A stretch of 44,974 bases of DNA. Origin: Bacteroidales bacterium (GTDB lineage: Bacteria; Bacteroidota; Bacteroidia; Bacteroidales; UBA3824). The first letter of the stretch is position 1. Every line of letters begins with the position of its first letter. Below, piece after piece: positions 1 to 8,094 of the stretch. The stretch covers positions 1 through 44,974 of the forward strand of contig JAGCVU010000135.1 in NCBI GenBank assembly GCA_017962175.1, in the 5' to 3' direction. A program made the translations under genes and the position numbers. The notes under the pieces are model-generated. The model saw nothing but the letters and a program-made list of their open reading frames with translations. It was not told the origin of the DNA and did not search any database.

Positions 1-363
1 AATCACAAAGAAAGCGACAAAAGTGTTGAATAGGTTGCACTCAAACCATACGAACAAAAGATTGTCACCAATATTCATCAATCCAAATCAGAGGTAAAAA
101 ATCAAGAAGAAGAGGCACAACAAGATATATTAAAGTCAACAATAGTTCTCATTGCTATAATAACTCTGCACTTTATCTACACAACAACTTGTACAAATGA
201 ATTAATATTTCATCTCATCTTTGTAGTTGCTGAGACAATCACCTTTTTTATAAGGAGAAAAAAAATACAAAACGGAAAAGAGTTACAAAACCAAAATAGA
301 GACTACGGACCTATTCCGCAAACAATCAGCGACAAAATAGTCTCCATTCTGAGAGAAAGGGTG
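1..363 (+). other. In-frame upstream coding remnant interrupted by TAG
   Basis: The reading frame of the zinc-ribbon gene that follows is open from position 34. It contains no ATG, GTG or TTG before 361. The translated stretch looks like real protein: a charged helical part, then two hydrophobic segments (about 130-255), a basic patch, and from about 316 the first half of the helical unit that is repeated intact later in the same protein (compare SILRERVMT here with LALSDRVLT there). A TAG stop sits at 31-33, with plausible coding sequence before it. The likeliest reading is that the gene originally started outside the window and was cut by a nonsense mutation. A reading error, or a rare start codon such as CTG or ATT, cannot be excluded. 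No separate gene is seen here. Confidence 0.55.
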
Positions 364-1980
364 ATGACATACGCTGAAAAAGAGGCTATTGTAGACGAAG
401 CGGTAAAATTAGGAGCAAAAAGAAATATTGTAAACCAATTTATCAAACCAGCGATAAGAGAAGCAATTATTTTGCATAAATTACCGGGTTCGACACAATG
501 CATAAAATGTCAAGAAAATATTCCCGAAGATTCGGAGCAATGTCCTTTTTGCGGTGATTTTCAGATTTGGCCAAAGATTCAGAAACTTACCACACTTGCA
601 CTCAGCGACCGTGTGCTCACAGATTTGGAACGCAAAACCATTGTAAACAAGGCAGTTGAATTGGGTATCAGCAGCGAAGAAATCAACCAATATCTCGACG
701 ACCAACTTAACTTGCGTTTGAAATACTACACCAAAGTAGATCTTCGCGACTGTCCGTATTGTGGTGCGCAGATTCCGCTTATTAGCAACGAATGTATGTA
801 TTGTGGCAAACCTCTTGAACATATCGACAATCGACCACCGCAACCAATAAGAATAAAAAGTGAAGAGGCTGACATTATCCGCAGCGAAAATCAAAGGGTG
901 GAAACAAAACGTCACGGCATAAAACATTGTCCCGACTGCGGTGCTCCGTTTCCACTTATCAGCAATATTTGTCAATCCTGCGGTCACGTGCTCCACGAGC
1001 GCGACGAAAATAAATTCAACATCAAAAACCTTCTTACAAAAATAGAAGAAAGCATCCTAACGGCAACGCTCGCCCAAAAACCTTCGGCAAATGGCATAAT
1101 ATCCGATTATTTAGACATTTTTATAATGATAATAAGTTTGTTTACATTGTATTTAGGATATAATTTTAACGATAATATTTTAATATCTTTATCCATATTT
1201 GGATGTTCTCAATTTGTTTTAGTGTTTATTGCAAATATAGGTGCGCAAAAATCGACAATAATAACAAGCAACGAAGAATACTATAAGGCACAATACTCTT
1301 ACGAAATGTATTCGCGTCAAGTGAAAACTCTCTATGGCGATGACCCAGAAGCAAAACCGTTGTTAAACCGATTTGCAGAGATTATCAATAAGTTGAAAGA
1401 AGATCGGCGCAAAAACCATTCGTTAATTGTACGAAATATGATAAAAATATTAATGGTAGTGTTTGGTATAATTATATCATTTTGTGTAGTTGATTATGGG
1501 CAACAACAATCAGAGAAGAAAAAATGGAGAATTTCCCCGGCAGTAGAAGATTTTTATGATAGAACCAAACGTCTTTCGCCATATCCAACAGGAATAGGAG
1601 TTGTGTATCAGTTAGAGCCTTATCTATTTGTCAATCAGGAGACAAAACTATATTTTGTTCGCTCATCACAAGAACATAGTACTTATAGATGGAAAATACA
1701 AAGAATAGAACTTGGTACATACCCAAACATAGACTACGACTCTTTGTTTATGAACAACACATTGAGTATTATATTATTAGACAGAAATTTAAGAAAGATA
1801 GATGAATTTGGTGACAACGTTGGCATACACAATTTTGAATACGCCAATCATAAGAAATCAAAAAACAAAAGAATTTACTTTGCTGATTTTTGGTCGGAAA
1901 AAACCTTATCTAACGGAAGTGATTTAGAAAGAATAGCCAATAATGCAAGATATTATACAATACAATTAATTCCTAAATAG
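364..1980 (+). CDS. Zinc-ribbon, three-TM membrane protein (copy A of module, protein 1)
   Basis: Family not recognised; no function is assigned. The 538-residue product has three four-cysteine zinc ribbons (C46/49/60/63, C130/133/144/147, C189/192/203/206). A helical unit of the kind often seen beside zinc ribbons in Bacteroidota proteins (DRVLTDLERK, about 80-118) lies between ribbons 1 and 2, and part of a second copy sits at the N-terminus. A hydrophobic hairpin follows (about 246-294), then a charged helical stretch, a third membrane segment (about 359-377) and a C-terminal domain of about 150 residues that is probably outside the cytoplasm. ATG 364 was chosen because a purine-rich stretch (GAGAAAGGG) precedes it. 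GTG 361 is equally possible, and the true gene may begin upstream of an in-frame TAG at 31-33. The next gene starts 4 nt after the stop. The product is homologous to the protein at 4568-5788, which lacks the first ribbon and the helical units. Confidence 0.75.
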   Translation: MTYAEKEAIVDEAVKLGAKRNIVNQFIKPAIREAIILHKLPGSTQCIKCQENIPEDSEQCPFCGDFQIWPKIQKLTTLALSDRVLTDLERKTIVNKAVELGISSEEINQYLDDQLNLRLKYYTKVDLRDCPYCGAQIPLISNECMYCGKPLEHIDNRPPQPIRIKSEEADIIRSENQRVETKRHGIKHCPDCGAPFPLISNICQSCGHVLHERDENKFNIKNLLTKIEESILTATLAQKPSANGIISDYLDIFIMIISLFTLYLGYNFNDNILISLSIFGCSQFVLVFIANIGAQKSTIITSNEEYYKAQYSYEMYSRQVKTLYGDDPEAKPLLNRFAEIINKLKEDRRKNHSLIVRNMIKILMVVFGIIISFCVVDYGQQQSEKKKWRISPAVEDFYDRTKRLSPYPTGIGVVYQLEPYLFVNQETKLYFVRSSQEHSTYRWKIQRIELGTYPNIDYDSLFMNNTLSIILLDRNLRKIDEFGDNVGIHNFEYANHKKSKNKRIYFADFWSEKTLSNGSDLERIANNARYYTIQLIPK

Positions 1981-1984
1981 GACT

Positions 1985-2935
1985 ATGGACGATAAAGCAA
2001 GATTTCAAGATACATTAACACAATTGGAGCGACATCTTTTCGATTACAAAAATTGTTTTCCGAAAAATATTTGGCAGATGCTCAGCACCAACTTGCCGAT
2101 AATTACTCTCATTACGGCTACGTACATTACCCTTAAATTGGTAGATTTCAACTTATTGTCCTTAATTGTTATTGGACCTATGTTTATAGCAATGATAATA
2201 GTACTATTAAACAAAAACTCAAAAAGTGCGTGGAAACAACTCATTTTAAAACGAGGAAATTACCAAAACGAACTTCAAAACATCAAAGAAAAAATACAAG
2301 CAATAGACATCAATGAATTTAAACAATATCCCGACGTAAATAATTATCTAAACACATTTTATCAAGAATTAAGAGACGAAACAGCACGGAAAAAGGCCTT
2401 AAAACAAAAATACAACCTAATAATAATTGGTATATATTCATTATTAATAATTGCAATATTACTAACATTTAAAATGGATTTAAGAATAATTAATATAGAT
2501 AGAATTCAAGCCAAAAACATATTCGACAAAGAGGTATTCGAATCGCTACATATCACCAAAACAGAACCAATAGCCACAATTAAACCGCTCTCCGACGAAT
2601 CCGTAAAAATTATTGGCGAAATTGTTCCGGGCTCAAAAAGTAAGAATCTATGTTTATTTTTAAACGACGAAAAATTAACATCATATATGCCAACTATAAA
2701 AGGCAGTAGATGCACTCAGTTTAGAATAATAATTACCGATTACAGAGGACATCCAGCCGACGGTATACCCCTTTTTGACTTTTCCCCCCAGAATAGAGAT
2801 AGGGATAACGGACTCATTCAATCAGCCAATATTGCAACAAAATTAGAAAGTTATAAATACGAAACATTCCGCCGAGTGCGCTATCTACAAGAAAACGCCG
2901 ATAATCTAAGGTATGTAATCGAAGGTTTAGATTAG
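1985..2935 (+). CDS. Coiled-coil membrane protein (copy A of module, protein 2)
   Basis: Family not recognised. The 316-residue protein has a short N-terminal helical part, a hydrophobic hairpin (about 36-74), a charged helical region (about 80-140) with the motif QYPDVNNYLN, a third membrane segment (about 143-162) and an extracytoplasmic-looking C-terminal domain. That domain carries ATIKPL, a DYRGHPADGIP motif and the ending RYVIEGLD. The same motifs occur in order in the protein at 5785-6693 (KYPDVKIYL, ATIKPL, DSLGHPVNGIP, RYIIEEYE), so the two are paralogues. The overall plan also matches the C-terminal half of its upstream partner, which suggests the two proteins of the module share ancestry and may form a complex. 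It sits 4 nt after the zinc-ribbon gene, so co-transcription is expected. Its 3' end overlaps the convergent AAA-ATPase gene by 9 nt. Confidence 0.8.
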   Translation: MDDKARFQDTLTQLERHLFDYKNCFPKNIWQMLSTNLPIITLITATYITLKLVDFNLLSLIVIGPMFIAMIIVLLNKNSKSAWKQLILKRGNYQNELQNIKEKIQAIDINEFKQYPDVNNYLNTFYQELRDETARKKALKQKYNLIIIGIYSLLIIAILLTFKMDLRIINIDRIQAKNIFDKEVFESLHITKTEPIATIKPLSDESVKIIGEIVPGSKSKNLCLFLNDEKLTSYMPTIKGSRCTQFRIIITDYRGHPADGIPLFDFSPQNRDRDNGLIQSANIATKLESYKYETFRRVRYLQENADNLRYVIEGLD

Positions 2936-4504
2936 CACCTCCTCAATGACACATTGATGTTTTTTCTTTTCGTCGTAGTTGATGCCGATGAAGAGAATTT
3001 TGCCGTGGTAATAGTCGAAGGCGTGAAAATATTCTTTGCTCTTGATTTGGGCTATGGCGCGACCGGGAGTTTTGTTTGACTTTAATTCTATAATCATCGG
3101 CGGATATTTGCTGTCGGCATGCAGAGGGGTATAAATCAGGTCGGCAATGCCATTACCGGCTGAGGTTTCTTTGAAAACGGTGTAATAATTCAAAGCGTCG
3201 ATAAACGCCAAATAAACCGCCGAGGCAAGTGCCTGCTCGTTGTCGTAATTGCGGTGCGATGCCACATGGATATGACTGCGGTTGAGGGCTTTGGCAACTT
3301 CGCTACCGTTGAGTTGAAGTGTTTGTTGAAGTAATTCTTCCGAAGCCTTGATTATTTGGTCGGTAACACGGTAAGTTTTATCGTCTTCCAAAGCGTTGAA
3401 CCATTCTAAACGAACTTCCTTGTTGGGAATACGGCAGGTTTGGGTGTTGTAGTCGTAAGCCAAATAGCCAAGGTGGGTCAAGTAGGTAAAAGCATCGTCC
3501 TTGTTGTTAAAATCGGTCATCGTGTTCATATATCGGCTCACGTTAACCTTAACATTTTCGCCCGAAACCATTTTTATTACGTCGTCTTTCATTCCCTTGA
3601 AATTGGCATTAAGGCGGTCGATAATTACCTGATATGATGATGTTTTGCTCCAATGACCTTCAAAACGGCGGTTCTTTATACTTTTTACCACCGACTCAGG
3701 ATTGTAAATGTCAAAACCATTCTGACTATATCCCTGATACCAATTTTTACATTCGGTGTGATTGATTTGATATTTATCGCAGAGAATGGCAACTTCTTCG
3801 TCGGTAAAGCCAACATACTCAGACAATTCCTTTGCATCAATAATTGTGTATTCATCAAAATTATTGAGTTTGCTCTGCACCTTGTCGCGCACCACGGGCA
3901 GGATTCCTGTAATGTAGGCAAGCGAAATGGCAGGTTTGAGGGTATTGCTTTTAAACAAGCCGTTGAGGAATTCCAAATAATCGGCAAAAAGTTTAGGCGA
4001 AACATTCATCCGCACCAACGAATCGTACTCGTCGAGAATAATCACAAAAGTTTCACCTGTGGCGGCATAAACTCGCAACATACAATCCGCTATGGTTTCG
4101 GCACTTGACAAATCAACAGAAGGAAACTGCGTTTTAAACTCTGAAACAACAAAATCAGATAATTTATTAAGCATATTGTCCTTATCCTTGGCATTCTGAT
4201 ATTCGCTTGCAACGTCTATTGCAATAAAATTTAGTTTGTTAAGATATTTTTCGTAATTATCTGCCTTGGAAATTTTCAAGTTTTGGAATATCTCGCGCGA
4301 ATTGCAACCCTTTGAGTAATAAGCGCACAGCATATTAGTAGCGAAAGTTTTGCCAAACCTCCGCGGACGCGACACACATATATATTGGTTGCATTTGTCG
4401 ATAAACTTGTTTAATTCGCTAATCATCATAGTTTTATCAACATAAATATCGGCAGCCAAAATTTGCTTAAAGCCTACATTACTCGGATTCAAATAGATGC
4501 CCAT
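2927..4504 (-). CDS. AAA-ATPase-like / PD-(D/E)XK nuclease-like protein
   Basis: A member of the large Bacteroidota family with an N-terminal AAA-ATPase-like domain (PF09820 type) and a C-terminal PD-(D/E)XK nuclease-like domain (PF08011 / DUF1703 type). Visible motifs are the opening MGIYLNPSNVGF, a Walker A variant SRPRRFGKT, Walker B VIILDEYDSLV, and a C-terminal GIADLIY followed by PPMIIELKSNK, which supplies the D...ExK nuclease signature. ATG 4504 was chosen because the family starts at MGIYLNP and the 42 residues upstream look non-coding and would cross the promoter. Length is 525 residues, normal for the family. Biological role is not established; such genes occur in many copies per genome and are suspected of nuclease, defence or selfish activity. 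It lies inverted between the two copies of the zinc-ribbon module. Confidence 0.9.
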   Translation of the reverse strand: MGIYLNPSNVGFKQILAADIYVDKTMMISELNKFIDKCNQYICVSRPRRFGKTFATNMLCAYYSKGCNSREIFQNLKISKADNYEKYLNKLNFIAIDVASEYQNAKDKDNMLNKLSDFVVSEFKTQFPSVDLSSAETIADCMLRVYAATGETFVIILDEYDSLVRMNVSPKLFADYLEFLNGLFKSNTLKPAISLAYITGILPVVRDKVQSKLNNFDEYTIIDAKELSEYVGFTDEEVAILCDKYQINHTECKNWYQGYSQNGFDIYNPESVVKSIKNRRFEGHWSKTSSYQVIIDRLNANFKGMKDDVIKMVSGENVKVNVSRYMNTMTDFNNKDDAFTYLTHLGYLAYDYNTQTCRIPNKEVRLEWFNALEDDKTYRVTDQIIKASEELLQQTLQLNGSEVAKALNRSHIHVASHRNYDNEQALASAVYLAFIDALNYYTVFKETSAGNGIADLIYTPLHADSKYPPMIIELKSNKTPGRAIAQIKSKEYFHAFDYYHGKILFIGINYDEKKKHQCVIEEVLI

Positions 4505-4526
4505 AATATTGCGGTTTATTTTTCGG

Positions 4527-4534
4527 CAAATATA
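4527..4534 (-). promoter_or_regulatory. -7 box (TATATTTG) for the AAA/PD-(D/E)XK gene
   Basis: On the minus strand the box reads TATATTTG, matching the Bacteroidota TAnnTTTG consensus, 22 nt before ATG 4504. A TTTG lies about 20 nt further upstream as a candidate -33 element. It is divergent from the promoter at 4547. Confidence 0.6.
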
Positions 4535-4546
4535 AAAAATAATTGA

Positions 4547-4554
4547 TACATTTG
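4547..4554 (+). promoter_or_regulatory. -7 box (TACATTTG) for module copy B
   Basis: TACATTTG matches TAnnTTTG and lies 13 nt before ATG 4568, implying a very short leader. No convincing -33 element is seen. The two divergent promoters overlap within about 60 bp, so the AAA gene and module copy B may influence each other. Confidence 0.6.
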
Positions 4555-4567
4555 CAAAAAAACTAAT

Positions 4568-5788
4568 ATGGATACTCAGCAACAGATACCCAAAGAGCAA
4601 CTCCGCAAATGTCCATACTGCGGTGGACAAATACCATTGGTATCAAATGAGTGTCTTTATTGCGGAAAAAGTCTTACAAACATTACAAAATCGGCAGACG
4701 AGGTTACGCCAAACGATGAAGAAGAAATCAAAAACTGTCCCGACTGCGGTGCACCGTTTCCGCTGTTGAGCAATATATGCACATCGTGTGGACATATACT
4801 TCACCAACAACGCAGCAGCGAAATCAATATCACAAACCTGCTGGCAGGCATTAGAGAATGTATCCACCGAATCGAAAATCTACCAAAACCAACATTATTT
4901 CAAACAGTTATCTATTGGATATTTTACATAATAATATTCATAGATGTGGCTATATTCATCTACTCATTGATATTTGATAGTGTTTATTGCAGATTATTTA
5001 GTCTTTGTGGCTTAATAGGATGCGGACTGGCAATTATATTTCTGCAACATAAAAAATGGATCTTTGTAAATACAAAATCGCCTGTGCAGATTGCCGACGA
5101 AGAATACTACAAGGCAAAATATGCCCACGAAATGTATTTGCGCGAAGTTGAGGCTTTTTATGGCGACAACAAAGAGGCACAAAAACTATTAAACGATTAT
5201 TCAGCACTCATCAACAATCTTCGAAATGAAAAAAATAAAAACCGTGCTAAGATATACACAATTATATCGTTATTTGTGATAGCCTTTATTGCATCCATTG
5301 TCATAATCAAGCACCACAAAAGCCACCCAACAGTAACACCTATAACTGTATACGACACTCTATACGTTACCAAAAACGAAGATGCACAAAAGGCTGCAAT
5401 CAACGATTTTGCCAAACATTTGATGCCATATCCCCCGAATATAGGCGTAAGTAAGGAGTTAGAAGAAGTATTTAAAGCCGACCACTACGCCGACATAACA
5501 TTTGTGGTAGCTCATCAAACTAACAATAAACTGGTTTACCGGTGGAAAGTTAACAACGTGAAAATTTCAGGGTATAGCTCGAAAGATAGTCTTGGAATAA
5601 TATTACTCGACAAAGACCATAACCCTATAACAAGCCCATTGAGCGAAAGCGTCAAATCCTATTTTAGAGGCAAATTCAAAGTGGATTCATACGAGGATTT
5701 TTGGTCGGTAGATGTTACATCATCAATCGATGACTTGAAAAAAATAGCCGACGAAGCAATGTTTTACACTATAACAGCAGAACAATGA
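4568..5788 (+). CDS. Zinc-ribbon, three-TM membrane protein (copy B of module, protein 1)
   Basis: Family not recognised. The 406-residue protein has two zinc ribbons (C15/18/29/32 and C57/60/71/74) nearly matching ribbons 2 and 3 of the copy A protein, including the shared core CPDCGAPFPL. A hydrophobic hairpin follows (about 113-160), then a charged helical stretch (YYKAKYAHEMYLREVEAFYG), a third membrane segment (about 229-247) and a C-terminal domain that starts at MPYPPNIGV and resembles SPYPTGIGV of copy A. Ribbon 1 and the helical units of copy A are absent. ATG 4568 is well placed behind a TACATTTG box. The stop overlaps the start of the next gene (ATGA at 5785-5788), so translation is probably coupled. 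Predicted topology is ribbons and coil in the cytoplasm and the C-terminal domain outside. Confidence 0.82.
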   Translation: MDTQQQIPKEQLRKCPYCGGQIPLVSNECLYCGKSLTNITKSADEVTPNDEEEIKNCPDCGAPFPLLSNICTSCGHILHQQRSSEINITNLLAGIRECIHRIENLPKPTLFQTVIYWIFYIIIFIDVAIFIYSLIFDSVYCRLFSLCGLIGCGLAIIFLQHKKWIFVNTKSPVQIADEEYYKAKYAHEMYLREVEAFYGDNKEAQKLLNDYSALINNLRNEKNKNRAKIYTIISLFVIAFIASIVIIKHHKSHPTVTPITVYDTLYVTKNEDAQKAAINDFAKHLMPYPPNIGVSKELEEVFKADHYADITFVVAHQTNNKLVYRWKVNNVKISGYSSKDSLGIILLDKDHNPITSPLSESVKSYFRGKFKVDSYEDFWSVDVTSSIDDLKKIADEAMFYTITAEQ

Positions 5789-6693
5789 ACAACGACAAAA
5801 CAGAGTTTCGCATAATAGCATCTAATTTGGAAAAACTTCTGCTCGAATACAAAAAAACGTATCCAAAGAATTTCGGGCAGATTCTCCTATTGGATATTCC
5901 TATTTATGCATTGTTGGCAGCAGCGGTAGTCATTTTTTCTGTTATTCCATTTACATTTTTCAAGTATGCGATATTCGGTATTTTCATTTTATCTATTCCA
6001 CTACTTTATTCACGCTACAAAGACTCAGAGATTAGAAAGGTAGTAGAAGAAAGACGACACTACTCAGAAATTCAGAGTAATTTAAGAGTCAAAATCAGAC
6101 AACTAAAAGCCGACCGGTATTCAAAATATCCTGATGTTAAAATCTATCTAAAAAAATACAACAACGAACTTAAAGAAGTAGAGCGTCACAAACAAAAAAT
6201 CTTGGATCTTTATCATCTGTTTGTCGCGGGCATTTTAGCACTATTTATCGGTGGAATTGTGTTAATATATCAACAACAAGGTCTAAAAGATTTCGACAAA
6301 ATAGTTAACCTAATACCATCAAATAATAAATATGTAGCCACAATAAAACCACTTGCCACCAAAAACAATCCTTATATGGAACAATTGGGTCGCGACAATA
6401 TTATTATAAAATATAACGAAGAACACTCAGTTTTCACCACTGACCTAAAAAAGGTTTGGATTCCAGCCAACATATATCTGCGGTTGATGATTACCGACTC
6501 ATTAGGACATCCAGTAAACGGGATTCCAATTTTTATCTTCCATAAACCCGACTTTAATTTTCTATCTATAATTTCAATAGAAACATATATTGTAAACGGT
6601 CCCGAAGATTACAACTACGAAATCAACCGCCGCGTAAACTATCTTCACAAATACGGCAGCAATTTCAGGTATATTATTGAAGAATACGAATAA
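5785..6693 (+). CDS. Coiled-coil membrane protein (copy B of module, protein 2)
   Basis: Paralogue of the protein at 1985-2935, with the same length class (302 residues) and order: hydrophobic hairpin (about 35-75), charged helix with KYPDVKIYLKKYNNELK, third membrane segment (about 143-162), then a C-terminal domain with ATIKPL, DSLGHPVNGIP and the ending RYIIEEYE. No catalytic motif is visible. The 4-nt ATGA overlap with the zinc-ribbon gene points to coupled translation and a two-subunit complex. The family was not recognised. A structural, sensory or transport-accessory role is possible, but none is supported by a motif. It is convergent with the LRR gene, which ends 12 nt away. Confidence 0.8.
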   Translation: MNNDKTEFRIIASNLEKLLLEYKKTYPKNFGQILLLDIPIYALLAAAVVIFSVIPFTFFKYAIFGIFILSIPLLYSRYKDSEIRKVVEERRHYSEIQSNLRVKIRQLKADRYSKYPDVKIYLKKYNNELKEVERHKQKILDLYHLFVAGILALFIGGIVLIYQQQGLKDFDKIVNLIPSNNKYVATIKPLATKNNPYMEQLGRDNIIIKYNEEHSVFTTDLKKVWIPANIYLRLMITDSLGHPVNGIPIFIFHKPDFNFLSIISIETYIVNGPEDYNYEINRRVNYLHKYGSNFRYIIEEYE

Positions 6694-6705
6694 TTCTTGA
6701 AGTTT

Positions 6706-8061
6706 CTACCCCTCCACCACCTTATCCCTCATCGCCTCGGGTAAAAGTTGGCGCACGGTGTCTACGCAGCCCAAGGGAACAACTATGCGCTCAATGTTGG
6801 GGCAATCTTCAAAGGCGTCTTCGCCAATCGACAGCAGTCCTGCGGGAAGGTTTAGGGTTTCGGCGTTGACAAGTTCCGCACAGGCGTAGGGCGCAATATT
6901 CTGAATAATGTCGGGCAGGGTTATCCACTGGTTTCCTATGCCCCAATGCGACACAAGAGTGTAAGTGGCGTAGTCGATAAGCATATTGTCCTCTACCATA
7001 AAACGTGGCGAACGCGACTCTACATTCAGCGCAGACACACACCCGGCGAACACTCCACCGCCTATCTCGTTAAGCGATTCGGGCAACACCACGTGGCTTA
7101 GTTGCGAACAGAATGCAAACGCCTTAGCACCAAGATATTCCAACCCCTGCGGCAGAATCACCTCGTTCAGATGCCAACTACCTTGGAAAGCCTCATCGCC
7201 TATCTCCTTTACAGTTGGCGGAAGTTCCAGAGTTTCAAGCGAATCGCAGGCATAAAAGGCGTTACAACTGATAAATTCAAGATTTTTAGACCAAGTGATA
7301 TCTTTGAGAGCAACGCAGTGAGAAAACGCCTCTGCGCCTATCACCGTTACAGTGTCGGGAATCACAATGCTTTCAAGTTTTGAGCAAAGTTCAAAACTAT
7401 TGTTGCCGAGATATTTAAGACTATTGCCAAGGTGAATATTTACAAGGTGGTCGCAAAGCGAAAAAGCGTGATTGCCAACCACTCGGACGTTTTCGGGCAG
7501 TGTTACCTCAGTGAGAAACTTGCAGTTGAAAAACACATAGTCGTCGATGATTTCGATTTCGTCGGGAACGGTAAACACAGAATCGGTGCCGAGATAAGCC
7601 ATAAGCATTTTGTTTTTACGGTCGATTAGCATCTTGTTTTCAAACACCAATTCGGGGTCGTGCGAATCAATCTCCAAATTGTAACAGGCTCGAAACGCCC
7701 CCCACCCCAAAAGGTTCAAATCAGGCGGAATATTCACGTATTTGAGACACTTGCATCCTGAAAACGCACCGCCGCCAATCAGTTTTACCGATGGAGGAAT
7801 TGTAACACGCTCCACACGGTTGCAGTTTTCCATATTGCCGTCGAATATGATAAACGCCTCGGCGCAGATAATCTCGGTGCCAGACTGAATCATATAGTCG
7901 GTTACATTGGGGTCGGTAAAGCGGATAAGTTTTTTGCCGTCGGGCGAATAGAGCACGCCGTACATATCCTTTACGGCAGTATCAAAATCCTCAGCGGTAG
8001 TGCCTGTGGACTCCATCATCGCGTAAAATTGTTCTTCGGTGATTTCTTCATTCTCGTCCAT
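6706..8061 (-). CDS. BspA-like leucine-rich-repeat protein (LRR_5 type)
   Basis: The 451-residue protein consists almost entirely of about 23-residue repeats of the BspA/Treponema type, for example ENVRVVGNHAFSLCDHL and DTVTVIGAEAFSHCVAL. A short acidic helical N-terminus (about 1-40) precedes them. No signal peptide or lipobox is visible, so it is probably cytoplasmic, unlike surface BspA adhesins. Such repeats bind proteins. It starts 33 nt after the stop of the chemoreceptor gene and has no promoter of its own in the gap, so the two are probably co-transcribed; a role as a chemoreceptor partner is only an inference. Confidence 0.88.
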   Translation of the reverse strand: MDENEEITEEQFYAMMESTGTTAEDFDTAVKDMYGVLYSPDGKKLIRFTDPNVTDYMIQSGTEIICAEAFIIFDGNMENCNRVERVTIPPSVKLIGGGAFSGCKCLKYVNIPPDLNLLGWGAFRACYNLEIDSHDPELVFENKMLIDRKNKMLMAYLGTDSVFTVPDEIEIIDDYVFFNCKFLTEVTLPENVRVVGNHAFSLCDHLVNIHLGNSLKYLGNNSFELCSKLESIVIPDTVTVIGAEAFSHCVALKDITWSKNLEFISCNAFYACDSLETLELPPTVKEIGDEAFQGSWHLNEVILPQGLEYLGAKAFAFCSQLSHVVLPESLNEIGGGVFAGCVSALNVESRSPRFMVEDNMLIDYATYTLVSHWGIGNQWITLPDIIQNIAPYACAELVNAETLNLPAGLLSIGEDAFEDCPNIERIVVPLGCVDTVRQLLPEAMRDKVVEG

Positions 8062-8094
8062 ACAGTTATGTATCAGGGGTTAATAATATTTTGA

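Noticed and set aside
31..33. TAG recoded as an amino acid
   Set aside because: Other genes in the window end normally at TAG (for example 1978-1980 and 2933-2935), so genome-wide recoding is not supported.
2927..4630. Longer form of the AAA/PD-(D/E)XK protein starting at 4630
   Set aside because: The extra 42 residues would overlap both divergent promoters and the start of the zinc-ribbon gene, and the family begins at MGIYLNP.
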